64,000 nt of DNA from the NCBI GenBank assembly GCA_004020315.1, contig SAQG01000008.1, forward strand, positions 1-64,000, given 5' to 3'. A model generated the notes under the pieces. That model was not told where the DNA came from. It made no database searches and saw only the letters and a program-made list of their open reading frames with translations. Numbering within the stretch: position 1 is the stretch's first letter; each line of letters begins with the position of its first letter. Positions 54,716-63,794 of this stretch are shown here, piece after piece. Position numbers and translations under genes: made by a program. This stretch comes from Mesorhizobium sp. GTDB lineage: Bacteria > Pseudomonadota > Alphaproteobacteria > Rhizobiales > Rhizobiaceae.

Positions 54716-55258
54716 TCATCGCCGGCGGGCAAGCTCCCGATAAAACGCCTCCGGCGTAACGGCTATTTCCGACGCAACATGATGCCAGCGTCCCTTGGGC
54801 GGCAAGACGCCGCCGTTGCATGCCATCCAGGCACTAACTCTCGCCGCGACGGATTTCAGGGACAATATCTCGGCCCGTGTCCGCGTCCGATGGATCTCGC
54901 CTGCCAAGTGTCGCAGCAGCGCGGAGGCCAGCGCGCGATCGCTTTCGAGCACCGCCATGGCCCTGGTGATCGGTACGGCGCGCACCATCGATTCCTCGGC
55001 TGCCAACGCATCGCAATGGTATCGATCCGCAAACAGCGAAGCCTCGGCCAGGATCGAAGCGGAGCCGGCACGCTGCAACGTCAGCTGGAATCCGTCAGGA
55101 AGTGCCCGAACAAGGCGCAATTCTCCCGCGATGACCAGGAAGAGCGACAGCACCGGGTCGTCCATATGAAACAGGACGCTGCCGGCAGGGAGAGATTGCT
55201 CGCGTCCCGCGAGTTCAAGCAATCGCTCGAAGAGGAGTTCCGACATGATCGCAATCAT
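54716..55258 (-). CDS. short Crp/Fnr-type regulator
   Basis: This 180-residue protein has a cNMP-binding-like domain (about residues 10-115, LPAGSVLFHMDDPVLSLFLV), a dimer helix and a C-terminal winged helix-turn-helix. That helix-turn-helix ends directly after the recognition helix (TPEAFYRELARR). It is some 40-50 residues shorter than typical Crp/Fnr proteins. No FNR-type cysteine cluster is seen. The start may also be ATG 55246. It is divergent from the Spy-like gene, 59 bp away, and may control it together with the cytochrome genes. Confidence 0.78.
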   Translation of the reverse strand: MIAIMSELLFERLLELAGREQSLPAGSVLFHMDDPVLSLFLVIAGELRLVRALPDGFQLTLQRAGSASILAEASLFADRYHCDALAAEESMVRAVPITRAMAVLESDRALASALLRHLAGEIHRTRTRAEILSLKSVAARVSAWMACNGGVLPPKGRWHHVASEIAVTPEAFYRELARRR

Positions 55259-55317
55259 GTTTCAGGTCCCGCGGCTGTGTCAAACGTTGCAAGACAAGAA
55301 ACGCCGGAGATCGCTCG

Positions 55318-55887
55318 ATGAACCGAATTGCTGTGCTGTCCCTCATGCTGACTTTTCTTGCCGTCCCTCACGGGCTGGCGCAGCAGCATGGCGGCATCAA
55401 TCATCACAAGGCCGCTGCAGGAAAGGACCAAACCACTTCGTCTTACTCCGGAATGGAGACGCGCCGCGTGAAAGCGCTCTCGGGCGAGCAGATCGCCGAC
55501 CTTATGGCGGGGCGAGGGATGGGCCTTGCGCTGGCAGCCGAACTCAATTCCTATCCGGGTCCGTCACATGTCCTCGAACTCCGGGATGCTCTTGGCCTCA
55601 CCGATGAACAGGCGTCGCGGACCAAGGCGCTGCTGGAACAGATGAAGGCGGAAACCGTCCCGCTCGGAAGACGCATCATCGAGAAAGAGACCGAACTGGA
55701 CCGCTTGTTTTCCGAACGGAAGATAATTTCGGCGCACCTGGCTGAGATGACAAAAACCATCGCCGAGGTGCAAGGTGCGCTACGGGCAGCGCACCTGCGC
55801 TATCATCTCGATATGGCCGAGTTGCTTACCCCTGAGCAGATCGGCCGGTATTCACAGCTTCGCGGATACTCTGGGCAGGTCGATTGA
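55318..55887 (+). CDS. Spy/CpxP-like periplasmic protein
   Basis: This 189-residue exported protein has a signal peptide (residues 1-21) and a His-rich start (QQHGGINHHK). Two LTxEQ-like elements (LGLTDEQASRTKALLEQ and LLTPEQIGRYSQLRG) lie in an otherwise helical protein, the pattern of Spy/CpxP/CnrX-type heavy-metal sensors and chaperones. It probably responds to or protects against metal-damaged proteins. A weak GGAG site precedes the start. Confidence 0.75.
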   Translation: MNRIAVLSLMLTFLAVPHGLAQQHGGINHHKAAAGKDQTTSSYSGMETRRVKALSGEQIADLMAGRGMGLALAAELNSYPGPSHVLELRDALGLTDEQASRTKALLEQMKAETVPLGRRIIEKETELDRLFSERKIISAHLAEMTKTIAEVQGALRAAHLRYHLDMAELLTPEQIGRYSQLRGYSGQVD

Positions 55888-55926
55888 ACAGGGCTACGCA
55901 CGCACCTTTGGTCTCATCAGCGGACA

Positions 55927-56382
55927 CTATTGCGCGACCGCACCTTCCAGATAGCCGATGATCGCGGCGCGCTGGGCGGCGTTGGGAACGCCCACTGTCA
56001 TCGACGTGCCCGGAACCCTTTGGCGTGGCGCCGCGAGGAACGTATCGAGGGTACCGCCGTCCCAGACGATATCAGACTCCCGCAGCGCGGCCGAATAGCG
56101 AGCACCCTCGACGCTGCCGGCCTTTCGGCCGATGACGCCCGACAGATGCGGACCGGCTCTGTTCTGGCCGGGCTCCAGGCTGTGGCAGGCCCCGCAGCGC
56201 TGCCGGAACAGCCGCTCACCGTCGGCCTGCTGCGCGGAAGCGGCGACCGGCAACAGCAGGCCGGCGGCGGTCAAAAACGCAGCCAGGGACGCACGCACTC
56301 GCGTGATGGACGTCGCCAGGGATGCGATCGTATCTCCGGCGGAAATAACATGGCTGCGTGTCGTGGCTTGTGAATGGCTCAT
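55927..56382 (-). CDS. c-type cytochrome, class I
   Basis: This 151-residue cytochrome has a long N-terminus before a signal-like helix (ending VAASAQ). The haem site is RCGACHSLEPGQN. The later VPGTSMTVGV supplies the axial Met, as in the cytochrome c2/c552 group (GPHLSGVIGRKAGSVEG is typical). The start at 56382 has AGG/GAGG upstream; a GTG nearer the signal helix is an alternative. It may accept electrons from the copper oxidases. It is convergent with the Spy-like gene. Confidence 0.82.
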   Translation of the reverse strand: MSHSQATTRSHVISAGDTIASLATSITRVRASLAAFLTAAGLLLPVAASAQQADGERLFRQRCGACHSLEPGQNRAGPHLSGVIGRKAGSVEGARYSAALRESDIVWDGGTLDTFLAAPRQRVPGTSMTVGVPNAAQRAAIIGYLEGAVAQ

Positions 56383-56587
56383 CGGAGGACCTCTGCGGAG
56401 CGTTAATGGAAGGGGGTTGCTGGTGGCCGGAAGCTTCCGGCAGGACCAGCCGCTCAGCAGCAAGGGCGGCGGCTGGTTTGAGAAGGCGCTGGGGAGGATG
56501 CAGGTGGTGACTTATCCTTGGTTGCGACAGCGATGATCTGATCAAGGCGCGGCAGCGCGGGAGTTCCGATCGCGGGACGGGTTTCGG

Positions 56588-58069
56588 TCAAACCGGCAAG
56601 GATCGCAGTCCGGTCGGAGGGTGCGTTTCGGGTACAGGCGCCGGGGTAAGCTGCTTGGCCATGTCGATCAGCGGCAGCCTGATGACCGCGCGAAGGCCGT
56701 TGCTCCGGTTTTCCAACACGATGTCGCCGCCGTGGTGGCGGGCGATGGCGCGGGCAATTGACAGGCCGAGCCCGACGCCGCCGGTCTCCCGGTTGCGCGA
56801 CTGCTCCAGACGGAAGAAGGGGGCGAACACCTGTTCCATATCGCCTGGCGGAATACCGGGTCCGGAGTCCTCGACCACGATGTCCAGACTGTCGGCACTC
56901 CTGACCAGGCTCACCTTGGCCTGCTCGCCGTAGCGGACGGCATTTTCGACGAGGTTGCGGATCGCCCGACGCAGGGAGTCCGGCCGGCAGCGATACAGCA
57001 CCTTGGGCCCATCGCTGACGGTGATGTTTTGGCCCAGCTCTGCGAGATCATCGCAGAGGCTGCCGACCAGCGCCGAAAGATCGACGGTTCGCGTCTCCTC
57101 TACCGCGGAGTCCTCGCGCGCGAAGGCGAGCGCCGCTTCCGTCATCGTCTGGATTTCCTCGATGGTGTTCAGCATCTTTTCCTGGAGATCGTGATCCTGG
57201 ACGAACTCCGCGCGCAGCCGGAGCGACGTCAGCGGCGTGCGCAGGTCGTGGCTGATTGCCGCCAGCATGCGCGTGCGGTCCTCGACGAAGCGCTGCAGGC
57301 GCTCCTGCATGCGGTTGAACGCCTCGGCGGTCTGGCGGATGTCGTCCGGCCCTGATTCCGGCAGCCGCGGCACGGCCTCGCCGCGGCCGAACAGTTCAGC
57401 GGCATTTGCGAGCCGTCGCAGCGGACGCGCGATTGCCTGCGCCCCGAAAATCGCTATGGCGGACAGGATCAGTGCGGTGAGCGCCAGCGATATTGCCGAC
57501 TGCGTCGTCCAGAAGGCGTTCGGCATTGCCTTGGCGTAGGCGGCATTCAGCCAGGTACTATCGTCGAGGCGGACGGAAAGGCCCATGCCGTTTGGGGCGG
57601 CGTCCATATAAAGAAACGTGGCCGGGCGCGAGAAGGGCCTGCCATTGCCGGACAAATCCACCATGCGCGGCGGCACGGAAGGATCGGCGGCATCGACTGC
57701 GGTCGAAGCCGGTCCGTTCATGTAAGCGGCATACTTGCCGGCAATCCCAGGCAGCGGCTTGGCGAGCTGCGTCAGGGCTTCCTGTTGCCAGGCGAGGGGA
57801 TTGCTCGGTCCATTGTTCGAGGTCCAGAAGCGCGTATAAGCCGTGCCGCTGACATTGAGAATGTCGGGCCGAAGCGAGGGCGGCGTCGTGTCCAGCAGAA
57901 GGGCAAGCGAGGACGTGCGGCTGACGAATTCGCCCTTGGCCGCTGCATGCAGGGCCTGGCCGCGCTCGTCCCAGGAGATCAGGAAGGTGATCGCTTGCGA
58001 CAGGGCGAGCGCAAGCAGCACCAGCACGAGGAAGCGGGCCGCTAGGCTGCGTCTCCACAACAGCATCAT
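56588..58069 (-). CDS. membrane sensor histidine kinase (HAMP)
   Basis: This 493-residue kinase has two membrane helices (about residues 10-30 and 190-212) around a periplasmic domain, then HAMP (215-265), dimerisation/phosphoacceptor (His274 in AISHDLRTPLTSL) and ATPase (about 380-480, with NLVENAVRYG, DSGPGI and GGVGLGLSIARAI) domains. Its start overlaps the stop of the upstream response regulator by ATGA, so it is co-translated. The periplasmic part has no Met/His copper motif, so the signal is unknown, although the location suggests metal or redox. Confidence 0.9.
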   Translation of the reverse strand: MMLLWRRSLAARFLVLVLLALALSQAITFLISWDERGQALHAAAKGEFVSRTSSLALLLDTTPPSLRPDILNVSGTAYTRFWTSNNGPSNPLAWQQEALTQLAKPLPGIAGKYAAYMNGPASTAVDAADPSVPPRMVDLSGNGRPFSRPATFLYMDAAPNGMGLSVRLDDSTWLNAAYAKAMPNAFWTTQSAISLALTALILSAIAIFGAQAIARPLRRLANAAELFGRGEAVPRLPESGPDDIRQTAEAFNRMQERLQRFVEDRTRMLAAISHDLRTPLTSLRLRAEFVQDHDLQEKMLNTIEEIQTMTEAALAFAREDSAVEETRTVDLSALVGSLCDDLAELGQNITVSDGPKVLYRCRPDSLRRAIRNLVENAVRYGEQAKVSLVRSADSLDIVVEDSGPGIPPGDMEQVFAPFFRLEQSRNRETGGVGLGLSIARAIARHHGGDIVLENRSNGLRAVIRLPLIDMAKQLTPAPVPETHPPTGLRSLPV

Positions 58070-58785
58070 GCCTGGGCCACCTCGGCCGTGAAGCAGTAGC
58101 CGCCGCCCCAGTGCGTCTTGATCAGCATCGGGCTCTTCGGATCCAACTCGATCTTCTTGCGCAGCCGGCTCACCTGGTTGTCGACGGCCCGGTCGAAACC
58201 ATCGGCGGTGCGCCCCACCGTAAGGTCGAGCAGCTGATCCCGGCTGAGCACGATCCCGACATGTTCAATGAAGGCGGTGAGAAGGCGGAACTCAGCGGTG
58301 CTGAGCGCGACCGCCACGCCGTCGAGCCCGACCAACTCGCGGCGGCCGACATTCAGTGTCCAGCGGTCGAACCGCAGCGCGTTCGACTTGAGGCGACCGC
58401 GCTGCGGCGGCAGGCCGTGGACACGCCTGAGCACGGCCTTGATCCGCGCCAGCAGTTCCCTCGGATTGAACGGCTTGGTCAGGTAATCGTCGGCCCCGAT
58501 CTCCAGGCCCACGATCCGGTCGACCTCCTCGGCCATGGCGGTAAGGAAGATGATCGGAACGTCGACCGTCCCGCGCACGTGCCGGCAAGCGGCAATGCCG
58601 TCCTCGCCGGGCATCATGACGTCGAGCACGATGAGATCGGGCAGGCTGCGGTCGAGCAGCCGCTTGAGCGCGGCTGTGCTGTCGGCGACGCTGACGCGAT
58701 AGCCCTGCTGGGTGAGGTATTTCCCGACGAGGTCGCGGATGTCCCTGTGGTCGTCGACGACCGCGATGTGCTGCGCCACTTCCAT
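58066..58785 (-). CDS. OmpR-family response regulator
   Basis: This 239-residue regulator has a receiver (acidic DD at 11-12, phosphorylation at Asp55 in LIVLDVMMPG, Lys in LTKPFNPRELLARI). The OmpR/PhoB winged helix is at about 135-235 (LSTAEFRLLTAFIEHVG, DNQVSRLRKKIE). The ATG at 58785 has GGAG upstream; a TTG four codons earlier is unlikely. It is divergent from the molybdenum hydroxylase operon, separated by 320 bp, and either that operon or the cytochrome region may be its target. Confidence 0.9.
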   Translation of the reverse strand: MEVAQHIAVVDDHRDIRDLVGKYLTQQGYRVSVADSTAALKRLLDRSLPDLIVLDVMMPGEDGIAACRHVRGTVDVPIIFLTAMAEEVDRIVGLEIGADDYLTKPFNPRELLARIKAVLRRVHGLPPQRGRLKSNALRFDRWTLNVGRRELVGLDGVAVALSTAEFRLLTAFIEHVGIVLSRDQLLDLTVGRTADGFDRAVDNQVSRLRKKIELDPKSPMLIKTHWGGGYCFTAEVAQA

Positions 58786-59105
58786 GCAATGCTCCAAAGC
58801 CGCCGCTGAATGGTTAGTCAGTATCGACGATATCTAGTTTGCGTCTACACGGATGATCACCTTCCACGCCATCGCGGCAATCGCGCAGGGCATCAACAAA
58901 ACGTGAGAAGTGTAACGAAGTGTATCAGAGCGCTGCGCCTGCGACAGCTTGCGATGAACTGCCGGTGTCCGGGACAAGGTTCTGCGACAGCTTCAGCCTA
59001 ACTTGGCCTCGTCGCTAGCCCGGACTTCCGGTCTTTGCCGCCAGGCCATGCCGGGTGGCATCCGGACGGCGGTCCTCGCCAGCCTTTGATCGAAAGGATT
59101 GCACA
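58786..59105. promoter_or_regulatory. divergent control region with a direct repeat
   Basis: This non-coding gap lies between the response regulator and the oxidoreductase operon. CTGCGACAGCTT occurs twice (58939-58950 and 58982-58993), 43 bp apart, which could be binding sites for the divergent OmpR-type regulator. No clear -35/-10 boxes could be assigned. Confidence 0.35.
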
Positions 59106-59576
59106 ATGGCCAGAATGATCATCAACGGCACGCCCCGTGACATCGAGGTCGATCCGGACACGCCGCTGCTGTGGGTGATCCGCGAGCAGATCGGACTTAC
59201 CGGGACGAAGTACGGTTGCGGCGTTGCCGCCTGCGGCGCCTGCACCATCCATATCGACGGCGTCGCCACGCGCTCCTGCGTGCTTCCGGTGAGCGCGGTC
59301 GAGCCGGACCAGCAAATCACCACTATCGAGGGGCTTTCGCCGGACAGTTCACATCCGGTCCAGCAGGCCTGGCTGGCGCTCGACGTGCCGCAATGCGGCT
59401 ACTGCCAGGCCGGCATGATCATGGCTGCGGCGGGTCTGCTCATGCAGAACCCGAACCCTGCGGACGAGGACATCAACGCCGAGATCACGAATATCTGCCG
59501 CTGCGGCACCTACAACCGGGTGCGCGCCGCGATCAAGCTGGCCGCCAAAGGCGGCGAAGCCACGCAGCGCGGTTAA
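59106..59576 (+). CDS. [2Fe-2S] subunit of a molybdenum hydroxylase (IorA-like)
   Basis: This 156-residue small subunit has two iron-sulfur domains: the plant-ferredoxin-type site GCGVAACGACTIHIDG and the helical domain with CGYCQAGM and CRCGTYNR. It passes electrons from the molybdopterin subunit encoded next, as in isoquinoline 1-oxidoreductase and periplasmic aldehyde oxidases. It has no own signal and would be exported with the Tat-signal-bearing partner. The start at 59106 is favoured over an upstream frame. Confidence 0.9.
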   Translation: MARMIINGTPRDIEVDPDTPLLWVIREQIGLTGTKYGCGVAACGACTIHIDGVATRSCVLPVSAVEPDQQITTIEGLSPDSSHPVQQAWLALDVPQCGYCQAGMIMAAAGLLMQNPNPADEDINAEITNICRCGTYNRVRAAIKLAAKGGEATQRG

Positions 59577-59588
59577 CGGAGAACAGTC

Positions 59589-61763
59589 ATGAACGCCATA
59601 ATTTCCATCTCCCGCCGCAGCTTCATCATCGGCGCGGCCTCCACGGCCGGCGGCCTGTCCCTCGGATTCAACGTGCCGTTCATCAAGCCGGCACTTGCCG
59701 AGACCGCCGAGACGGCGCCGGAGATCAACGCCTGGGTGGTAATCAGGCCCGACGACACGGTGGTCATCCGCATCGCCCGATCCGAGATGGGGCAGGGGAC
59801 GCTAACCGGCCTGGCGCAACTCGTCGCCGAGGAACTGAATTGCGACTGGTCCAAGGTCACGACCGAATATCCGTCGCCGGCCCAGAACCTCGCGCGCGAC
59901 CGCGTGTGGGGCAATTTCTCGACCGGCGGCAGCCGCGGCATCCGCGAATCGCAGGAATATGTGCGCATTGGTGGCGCCGTTGCGCGCGAGATGCTGATCG
60001 CCGCTGCGGCCGCGGAATGGGGCGTGCCGGCCAGCGAATGCACCGCGAGGATGGGCATGGTCACGCATGCAGCATCAGATCGCGCCACCTTTTATGGACA
60101 GTTGGCCGCCGCCGCCGCCCGAATGACGCCGCCCGCCAATGTCACGCTGAAGGACCCGAAGGATTGGACCATAGCCGGCAAGCCGCTGCCGCGGCTTGAT
60201 ACCGCCGACAAACTCAACGGCAGCCAGGTCTACGGCGTCGACCTCAAGCTGCCGAACATGCTCAACGCGGCGATCCGGGCCTGCCCGTATTTCGGCGGCA
60301 AGGTGGAGAGCTTCGACGCGGCGGCGGTCGCGGGCATGCCCGGCGTGCGCACCGTCGTTCAGGTCGACGAGACCGCTGTTGCGGTTGTCGCCGACACATG
60401 GTGGCGGGCAAAGACCGCTCTCGATGCCCTGCCGATCGTCTGGGACGAAGGTCCCAACAGGCAGGTCACCAGCGCCTCGATCGCGGCGATGCTCGAAGAG
60501 GGACTCGGCGCAAATGACGCCTTCATCGGCGCCACGCAAGGTGACGCCGGTGCTGCGCTGTCCGCAGCCGGCCGGACGGTCACGGCGACCTATGCCTTCC
60601 CCTATCAGAACCACGCGACCATGGAGCCGATGAACGCGACGGCGCTCTACACGCCGGAGCGCTGCGAGGTTTGGGTGCCGACCCAGAATGGCGAGGCGAG
60701 CCTTGCTGCGGCGGCTGAGGCCGCCGGCCTGCCGGTGCAGCAATGCGAGGTGCACAAGATCCATCTCGGCGGGGGCTTCGGCCGGCGCGGCAACTTCCAG
60801 GACTATGTGCGCCAGGCGGTCGGCATTGCCAAGCAGGTACCAGGAACGCCCGTAAAGCTCATGTGGTCGCGCGAAGAGGACATGCTGCACGGCGCCTATC
60901 ACCCGACCACCCGATGCCGGCTGACGGGCGCGCTCGACGCGGACGGCAACCTGACCGCTCTGCACATGCGCATATCCGGCCAGTCGATCCTCGCCGCGGT
61001 GCGGCCGGAAGGCATGCAGAACGGCATGGATCCCGTGGTCTTTCAGGGCCTCGTCCTCGCCGGCACGGAAGGCACGCTGGGATATACGGTGGACAATCTG
61101 CTTGTCGACCATGCCATGCGCAACCCGCCGATCCCGCCAGGCTTCTGGCGCGGCGTGAACCTCAACCAGAACGCGCTTTACGTCGAGTGTTTCATGGACG
61201 AACTCGCCCATGCGGCCGGCGTCGACCCGCTCGCCTTCCGACGCAAGCTGATGGCCAACCATCCAAAACACCTCGCCGTACTGGAGGCGGTTGCCGAACG
61301 GATCGGTTGGGACACCCCGCCCGCAGCCGGCGTTCACCGCGGCCTGGCGCAGATCATGGGCTTCGGCAGTTACGTCGCGGCGGCAGCGGAGGTTTCGGTG
61401 ACCGACGGGCAGCTCCGAATCCACCGCATCGTGGCGGCCACCGACCCGGGTCATGTCGTCAATCCCGCACAGGTGGAACGGCAGGTCGAGGGCTCCTTCG
61501 TCTACGGCCTTTCCGCCTGCATTTACGGCGAGTGCACCGTCAATGGCGGCCGCATGGAGCAGGAGAACTTCGACAGCTACGAGGTTCTGCGCATGGCCGA
61601 GATGCCGGAGGTGGAGACGATCATACTGCCGTCCGGCGGCTTCTGGGGCGGCGTCGGCGAGCCGACTATTGCAGTCGCTGCGCCGGCCGTCCTCAATGCG
61701 ATCTTCGCCGCCACCGGAAAGCGCATCCGCACGCTGCCGTTGAAAAACCATGACCTCGCATGA
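59589..61763 (+). CDS. molybdopterin-binding subunit (IorB-like)
   Basis: This 724-residue xanthine-oxidase-family large subunit has a twin-arginine signal (SRRSFIIGAASTAGG). GGGFGRRGNFQDYVRQA and the QNHATMEPMNATA region shape the molybdenum pocket, and the late GGFWGGVGEPTIAVAAPAV contains the catalytic Glu. It resembles isoquinoline 1-oxidoreductase beta and the cytochrome-coupled aldehyde dehydrogenases. There is no FAD subunit; a cytochrome gene follows and could take the electrons. The true substrate, N-heterocycle or aldehyde, is unknown. Confidence 0.9.
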   Translation: MNAIISISRRSFIIGAASTAGGLSLGFNVPFIKPALAETAETAPEINAWVVIRPDDTVVIRIARSEMGQGTLTGLAQLVAEELNCDWSKVTTEYPSPAQNLARDRVWGNFSTGGSRGIRESQEYVRIGGAVAREMLIAAAAAEWGVPASECTARMGMVTHAASDRATFYGQLAAAAARMTPPANVTLKDPKDWTIAGKPLPRLDTADKLNGSQVYGVDLKLPNMLNAAIRACPYFGGKVESFDAAAVAGMPGVRTVVQVDETAVAVVADTWWRAKTALDALPIVWDEGPNRQVTSASIAAMLEEGLGANDAFIGATQGDAGAALSAAGRTVTATYAFPYQNHATMEPMNATALYTPERCEVWVPTQNGEASLAAAAEAAGLPVQQCEVHKIHLGGGFGRRGNFQDYVRQAVGIAKQVPGTPVKLMWSREEDMLHGAYHPTTRCRLTGALDADGNLTALHMRISGQSILAAVRPEGMQNGMDPVVFQGLVLAGTEGTLGYTVDNLLVDHAMRNPPIPPGFWRGVNLNQNALYVECFMDELAHAAGVDPLAFRRKLMANHPKHLAVLEAVAERIGWDTPPAAGVHRGLAQIMGFGSYVAAAAEVSVTDGQLRIHRIVAATDPGHVVNPAQVERQVEGSFVYGLSACIYGECTVNGGRMEQENFDSYEVLRMAEMPEVETIILPSGGFWGGVGEPTIAVAAPAVLNAIFAATGKRIRTLPLKNHDLA

Positions 61764-61764
61764 C

Positions 61765-62094
61765 ATGAGGCGCTCGAAGAACAGGCGCGGCGGACGATCT
61801 TTCGTGCCTGTTCTGCTTGCGGGGCTCGTGGCCAGCGCCCCGGCATGGGCCGACGCGGCGCCCGGTGCGACGGCATGCACCGGCTGTCATGGGCCGGCGG
61901 CGCTCGGCTCAGCCATCCCTTCGCTCGACGGCCATGCGGCGGACGACATTGTCGCCCAGATGCAAGCCTTCCGTTCCGGTGAGCGCAAGGCGACGGTCAT
62001 GGACCGGATCGCCAGGGGATTTACCGAGGAGGAGACGCGCGCCATCGCCGAATGGCTCGCCAAACCGGAGGCGGCGCGCCATGCCCAACCGTAG
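61765..62094 (+). CDS. cytochrome c subunit of flavocytochrome c (FccA/SoxE-like)
   Basis: This exported cytochrome of about 109 residues has a signal peptide ending in AWA-D. CTGCH is the haem site and ERKATVMDRIARGFTEEE carries the axial Met, the usual FccA pattern. It overlaps the flavoprotein gene by 14 bp and should be its electron acceptor. The start may be ATG 61750, which would overlap the hydroxylase gene; ATG 61765 lies one base after that stop. Confidence 0.83.
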   Translation: MRRSKNRRGGRSFVPVLLAGLVASAPAWADAAPGATACTGCHGPAALGSAIPSLDGHAADDIVAQMQAFRSGERKATVMDRIARGFTEEETRAIAEWLAKPEAARHAQP

Positions 62095-63343
62095 AGCCTT
62101 GATCGGCGGTGCGGCGGCCAGCGTCGCCGCCGCCGTCCTTGCCGCGCCGCAGGTACGCGCACAGGCGCAGCCCCCCGTGATCGTCATCGGCGGCGGCTTT
62201 GCCGGGGCAAGCTGCGCACGCGCATTGAAACAGCTGGATCGCGACCTTGCCGTGACGCTGATCGAGCCAGAGACCGTCTATCTGGCCTGTCCGTTCAGCA
62301 ATGCCGTGCTTGCGGGGCTGCGCGGCATCGAGGCGCAGACCTTCCGCTATGACCAGTTCGGCGACATCGGGCTCATCCGCAAGCGCGCTGTCGCCGTCGA
62401 TGCCGAGCGCCGGCGCGTTCGGCTGGAGGATGGTACGGACATCGGCTACGTCAGGCTGGTGCTGGCGCCCGGCGTCGACCTGCGCTTCGACGCTTTGCCG
62501 GGCTACGACGAGGCGGCGGTGGCGATCATGCCGCATGCCTGGAAGGCCGGGGCGCAGACGCTGCTGCTGCGCGACCAGCTCGCCGCGATGCCGGACGGTG
62601 GGGTCGTCATCCTCTCCGCGCCAGCTAATCCGTTCCGCTGCCCGCCCGGTCCCTACGAGCGGGCAAGCCTAATCGCGCATTACCTCAAGACCAGCAAGCC
62701 ACGCTCCAAGCTGATCATCCTCGATGCCAAGGACGCCTTTTCGAAGCAGCGGCTGTTCGAAGCGGCCTGGCAAGAGCTGTATCCCGGCTTGATCGAATGG
62801 GTGCCGCTGTCCTCGGGCGGCAGGGTGACGGAAGTCGACCCGGCGACAAGGACGCTGGTGACCGAGTTCGGCAATCACAAGGCCGATGTCGCCAACGTGA
62901 TCCCGCCGCAGCGTGCGGGCGGGATCGCACAGTCGGCCGGCGTTGCCGACCAGACGGGCTGGTGCCCGATCGACCCAGTCACCTTCGAGTCCCGCCTGCA
63001 GCCGGCGATCCACGTCATCGGCGACGCGGCGATCGGCGGGGCGATGCCGAAATCCGCCTTCAGCGCCAACGCCCAGGCAAAGGCTTGCGCTGCAGCGGTC
63101 GCCGCCCTGGTCAGGGAGCGGCAGCCCGCGCAGCCGAAGCTCATCAACACCTGCTACAGTCTGGTCGCGCCCGGCTACGGCATTTCGATCGCCGGCGTCT
63201 ACCGGCCGCGCGACGGCCTGCTTGCCGAGGTGGAGGGTGCGGGCGGCACCAGCCCGCTCGAAGCGCCGCTTTCCGTCCGCGAACTGGAAGCGGCGTATGC
63301 GGAGGACTGGTTCCGGACGATCACCAGTGAAGTGTTCGGATGA
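62081..63343 (+). CDS. flavocytochrome c sulfide dehydrogenase flavoprotein (FccB/SoxF-like)
   Basis: This 420-residue FAD enzyme is exported by a Tat-like signal (NRRALIGGAAASVAAAV). The FAD motif is VIVIGGGFAGASCARAL. YLACPFSN and LINTCYSLVAPGYGISI provide the cysteines that form the redox disulfide near the flavin in FccB/SoxF. It oxidises sulfide to sulfur or polysulfide and hands electrons to the cytochrome encoded just upstream. It is followed by soxX with an ATGA overlap, so it belongs to the thiosulfate oxidation operon. Confidence 0.87.
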   Translation: MPNRRALIGGAAASVAAAVLAAPQVRAQAQPPVIVIGGGFAGASCARALKQLDRDLAVTLIEPETVYLACPFSNAVLAGLRGIEAQTFRYDQFGDIGLIRKRAVAVDAERRRVRLEDGTDIGYVRLVLAPGVDLRFDALPGYDEAAVAIMPHAWKAGAQTLLLRDQLAAMPDGGVVILSAPANPFRCPPGPYERASLIAHYLKTSKPRSKLIILDAKDAFSKQRLFEAAWQELYPGLIEWVPLSSGGRVTEVDPATRTLVTEFGNHKADVANVIPPQRAGGIAQSAGVADQTGWCPIDPVTFESRLQPAIHVIGDAAIGGAMPKSAFSANAQAKACAAAVAALVRERQPAQPKLINTCYSLVAPGYGISIAGVYRPRDGLLAEVEGAGGTSPLEAPLSVRELEAAYAEDWFRTITSEVFG

Positions 63344-63792
63344 TGAGGATGGCTTACCTCGCTCTTATGGGATTGCAGCTTGCGGCCTCGCCCGTTGCCG
63401 GCGGGGGGACGGGGTCTTATGTCGTGACCGGCGATGCGATCATGGCGCCTCTGGTCGGCGGCAAGGGTGATCCGGCGCGCGGCGCCGCGCTGATCTCGGA
63501 CCGGCAGCGCAGCCTCTGCACGCTCTGCCACAGCGGGCCGTTTCCCGACTCGCATCTGCACGGCACGCTGGCGCCCGACCTGACCGGCGTCGGGGCACGG
63601 CTTTCAGAAGGCCAGATCCGGCTGCGCGTGGTCGACATGAAGCGGCTCGCGCCGAACACGATCATGCCTTCCTACTACCGGGTCGCGGAAGAGCAAGGCC
63701 GGCGTGTCGCCACCGTCTGGCGCGGCAAGCCGATCCTGACCGGTGCCGATATCGAGGACATCGTCGCCTATCTCACGACGCTGAAGGGGTGA
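63340..63792 (+). CDS. soxX: sulfur-oxidation cytochrome SoxX
   Basis: This 150-residue periplasmic monohaem cytochrome is the partner of SoxA. Cys60-x2-Cys63-His64 (CTLCH) binds haem and Met109 (TIMPSYYR) is the axial ligand. GPFPDSHLHGTLAPDLTGVG is the usual SoxX context. It has a signal peptide and starts with ATGA overlapping the SoxF-like stop. With SoxA it would couple thiosulfate to SoxYZ. Confidence 0.9.
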   Translation: MMRMAYLALMGLQLAASPVAGGGTGSYVVTGDAIMAPLVGGKGDPARGAALISDRQRSLCTLCHSGPFPDSHLHGTLAPDLTGVGARLSEGQIRLRVVDMKRLAPNTIMPSYYRVAEEQGRRVATVWRGKPILTGADIEDIVAYLTTLKG

Positions 63793-63794
63793 TT

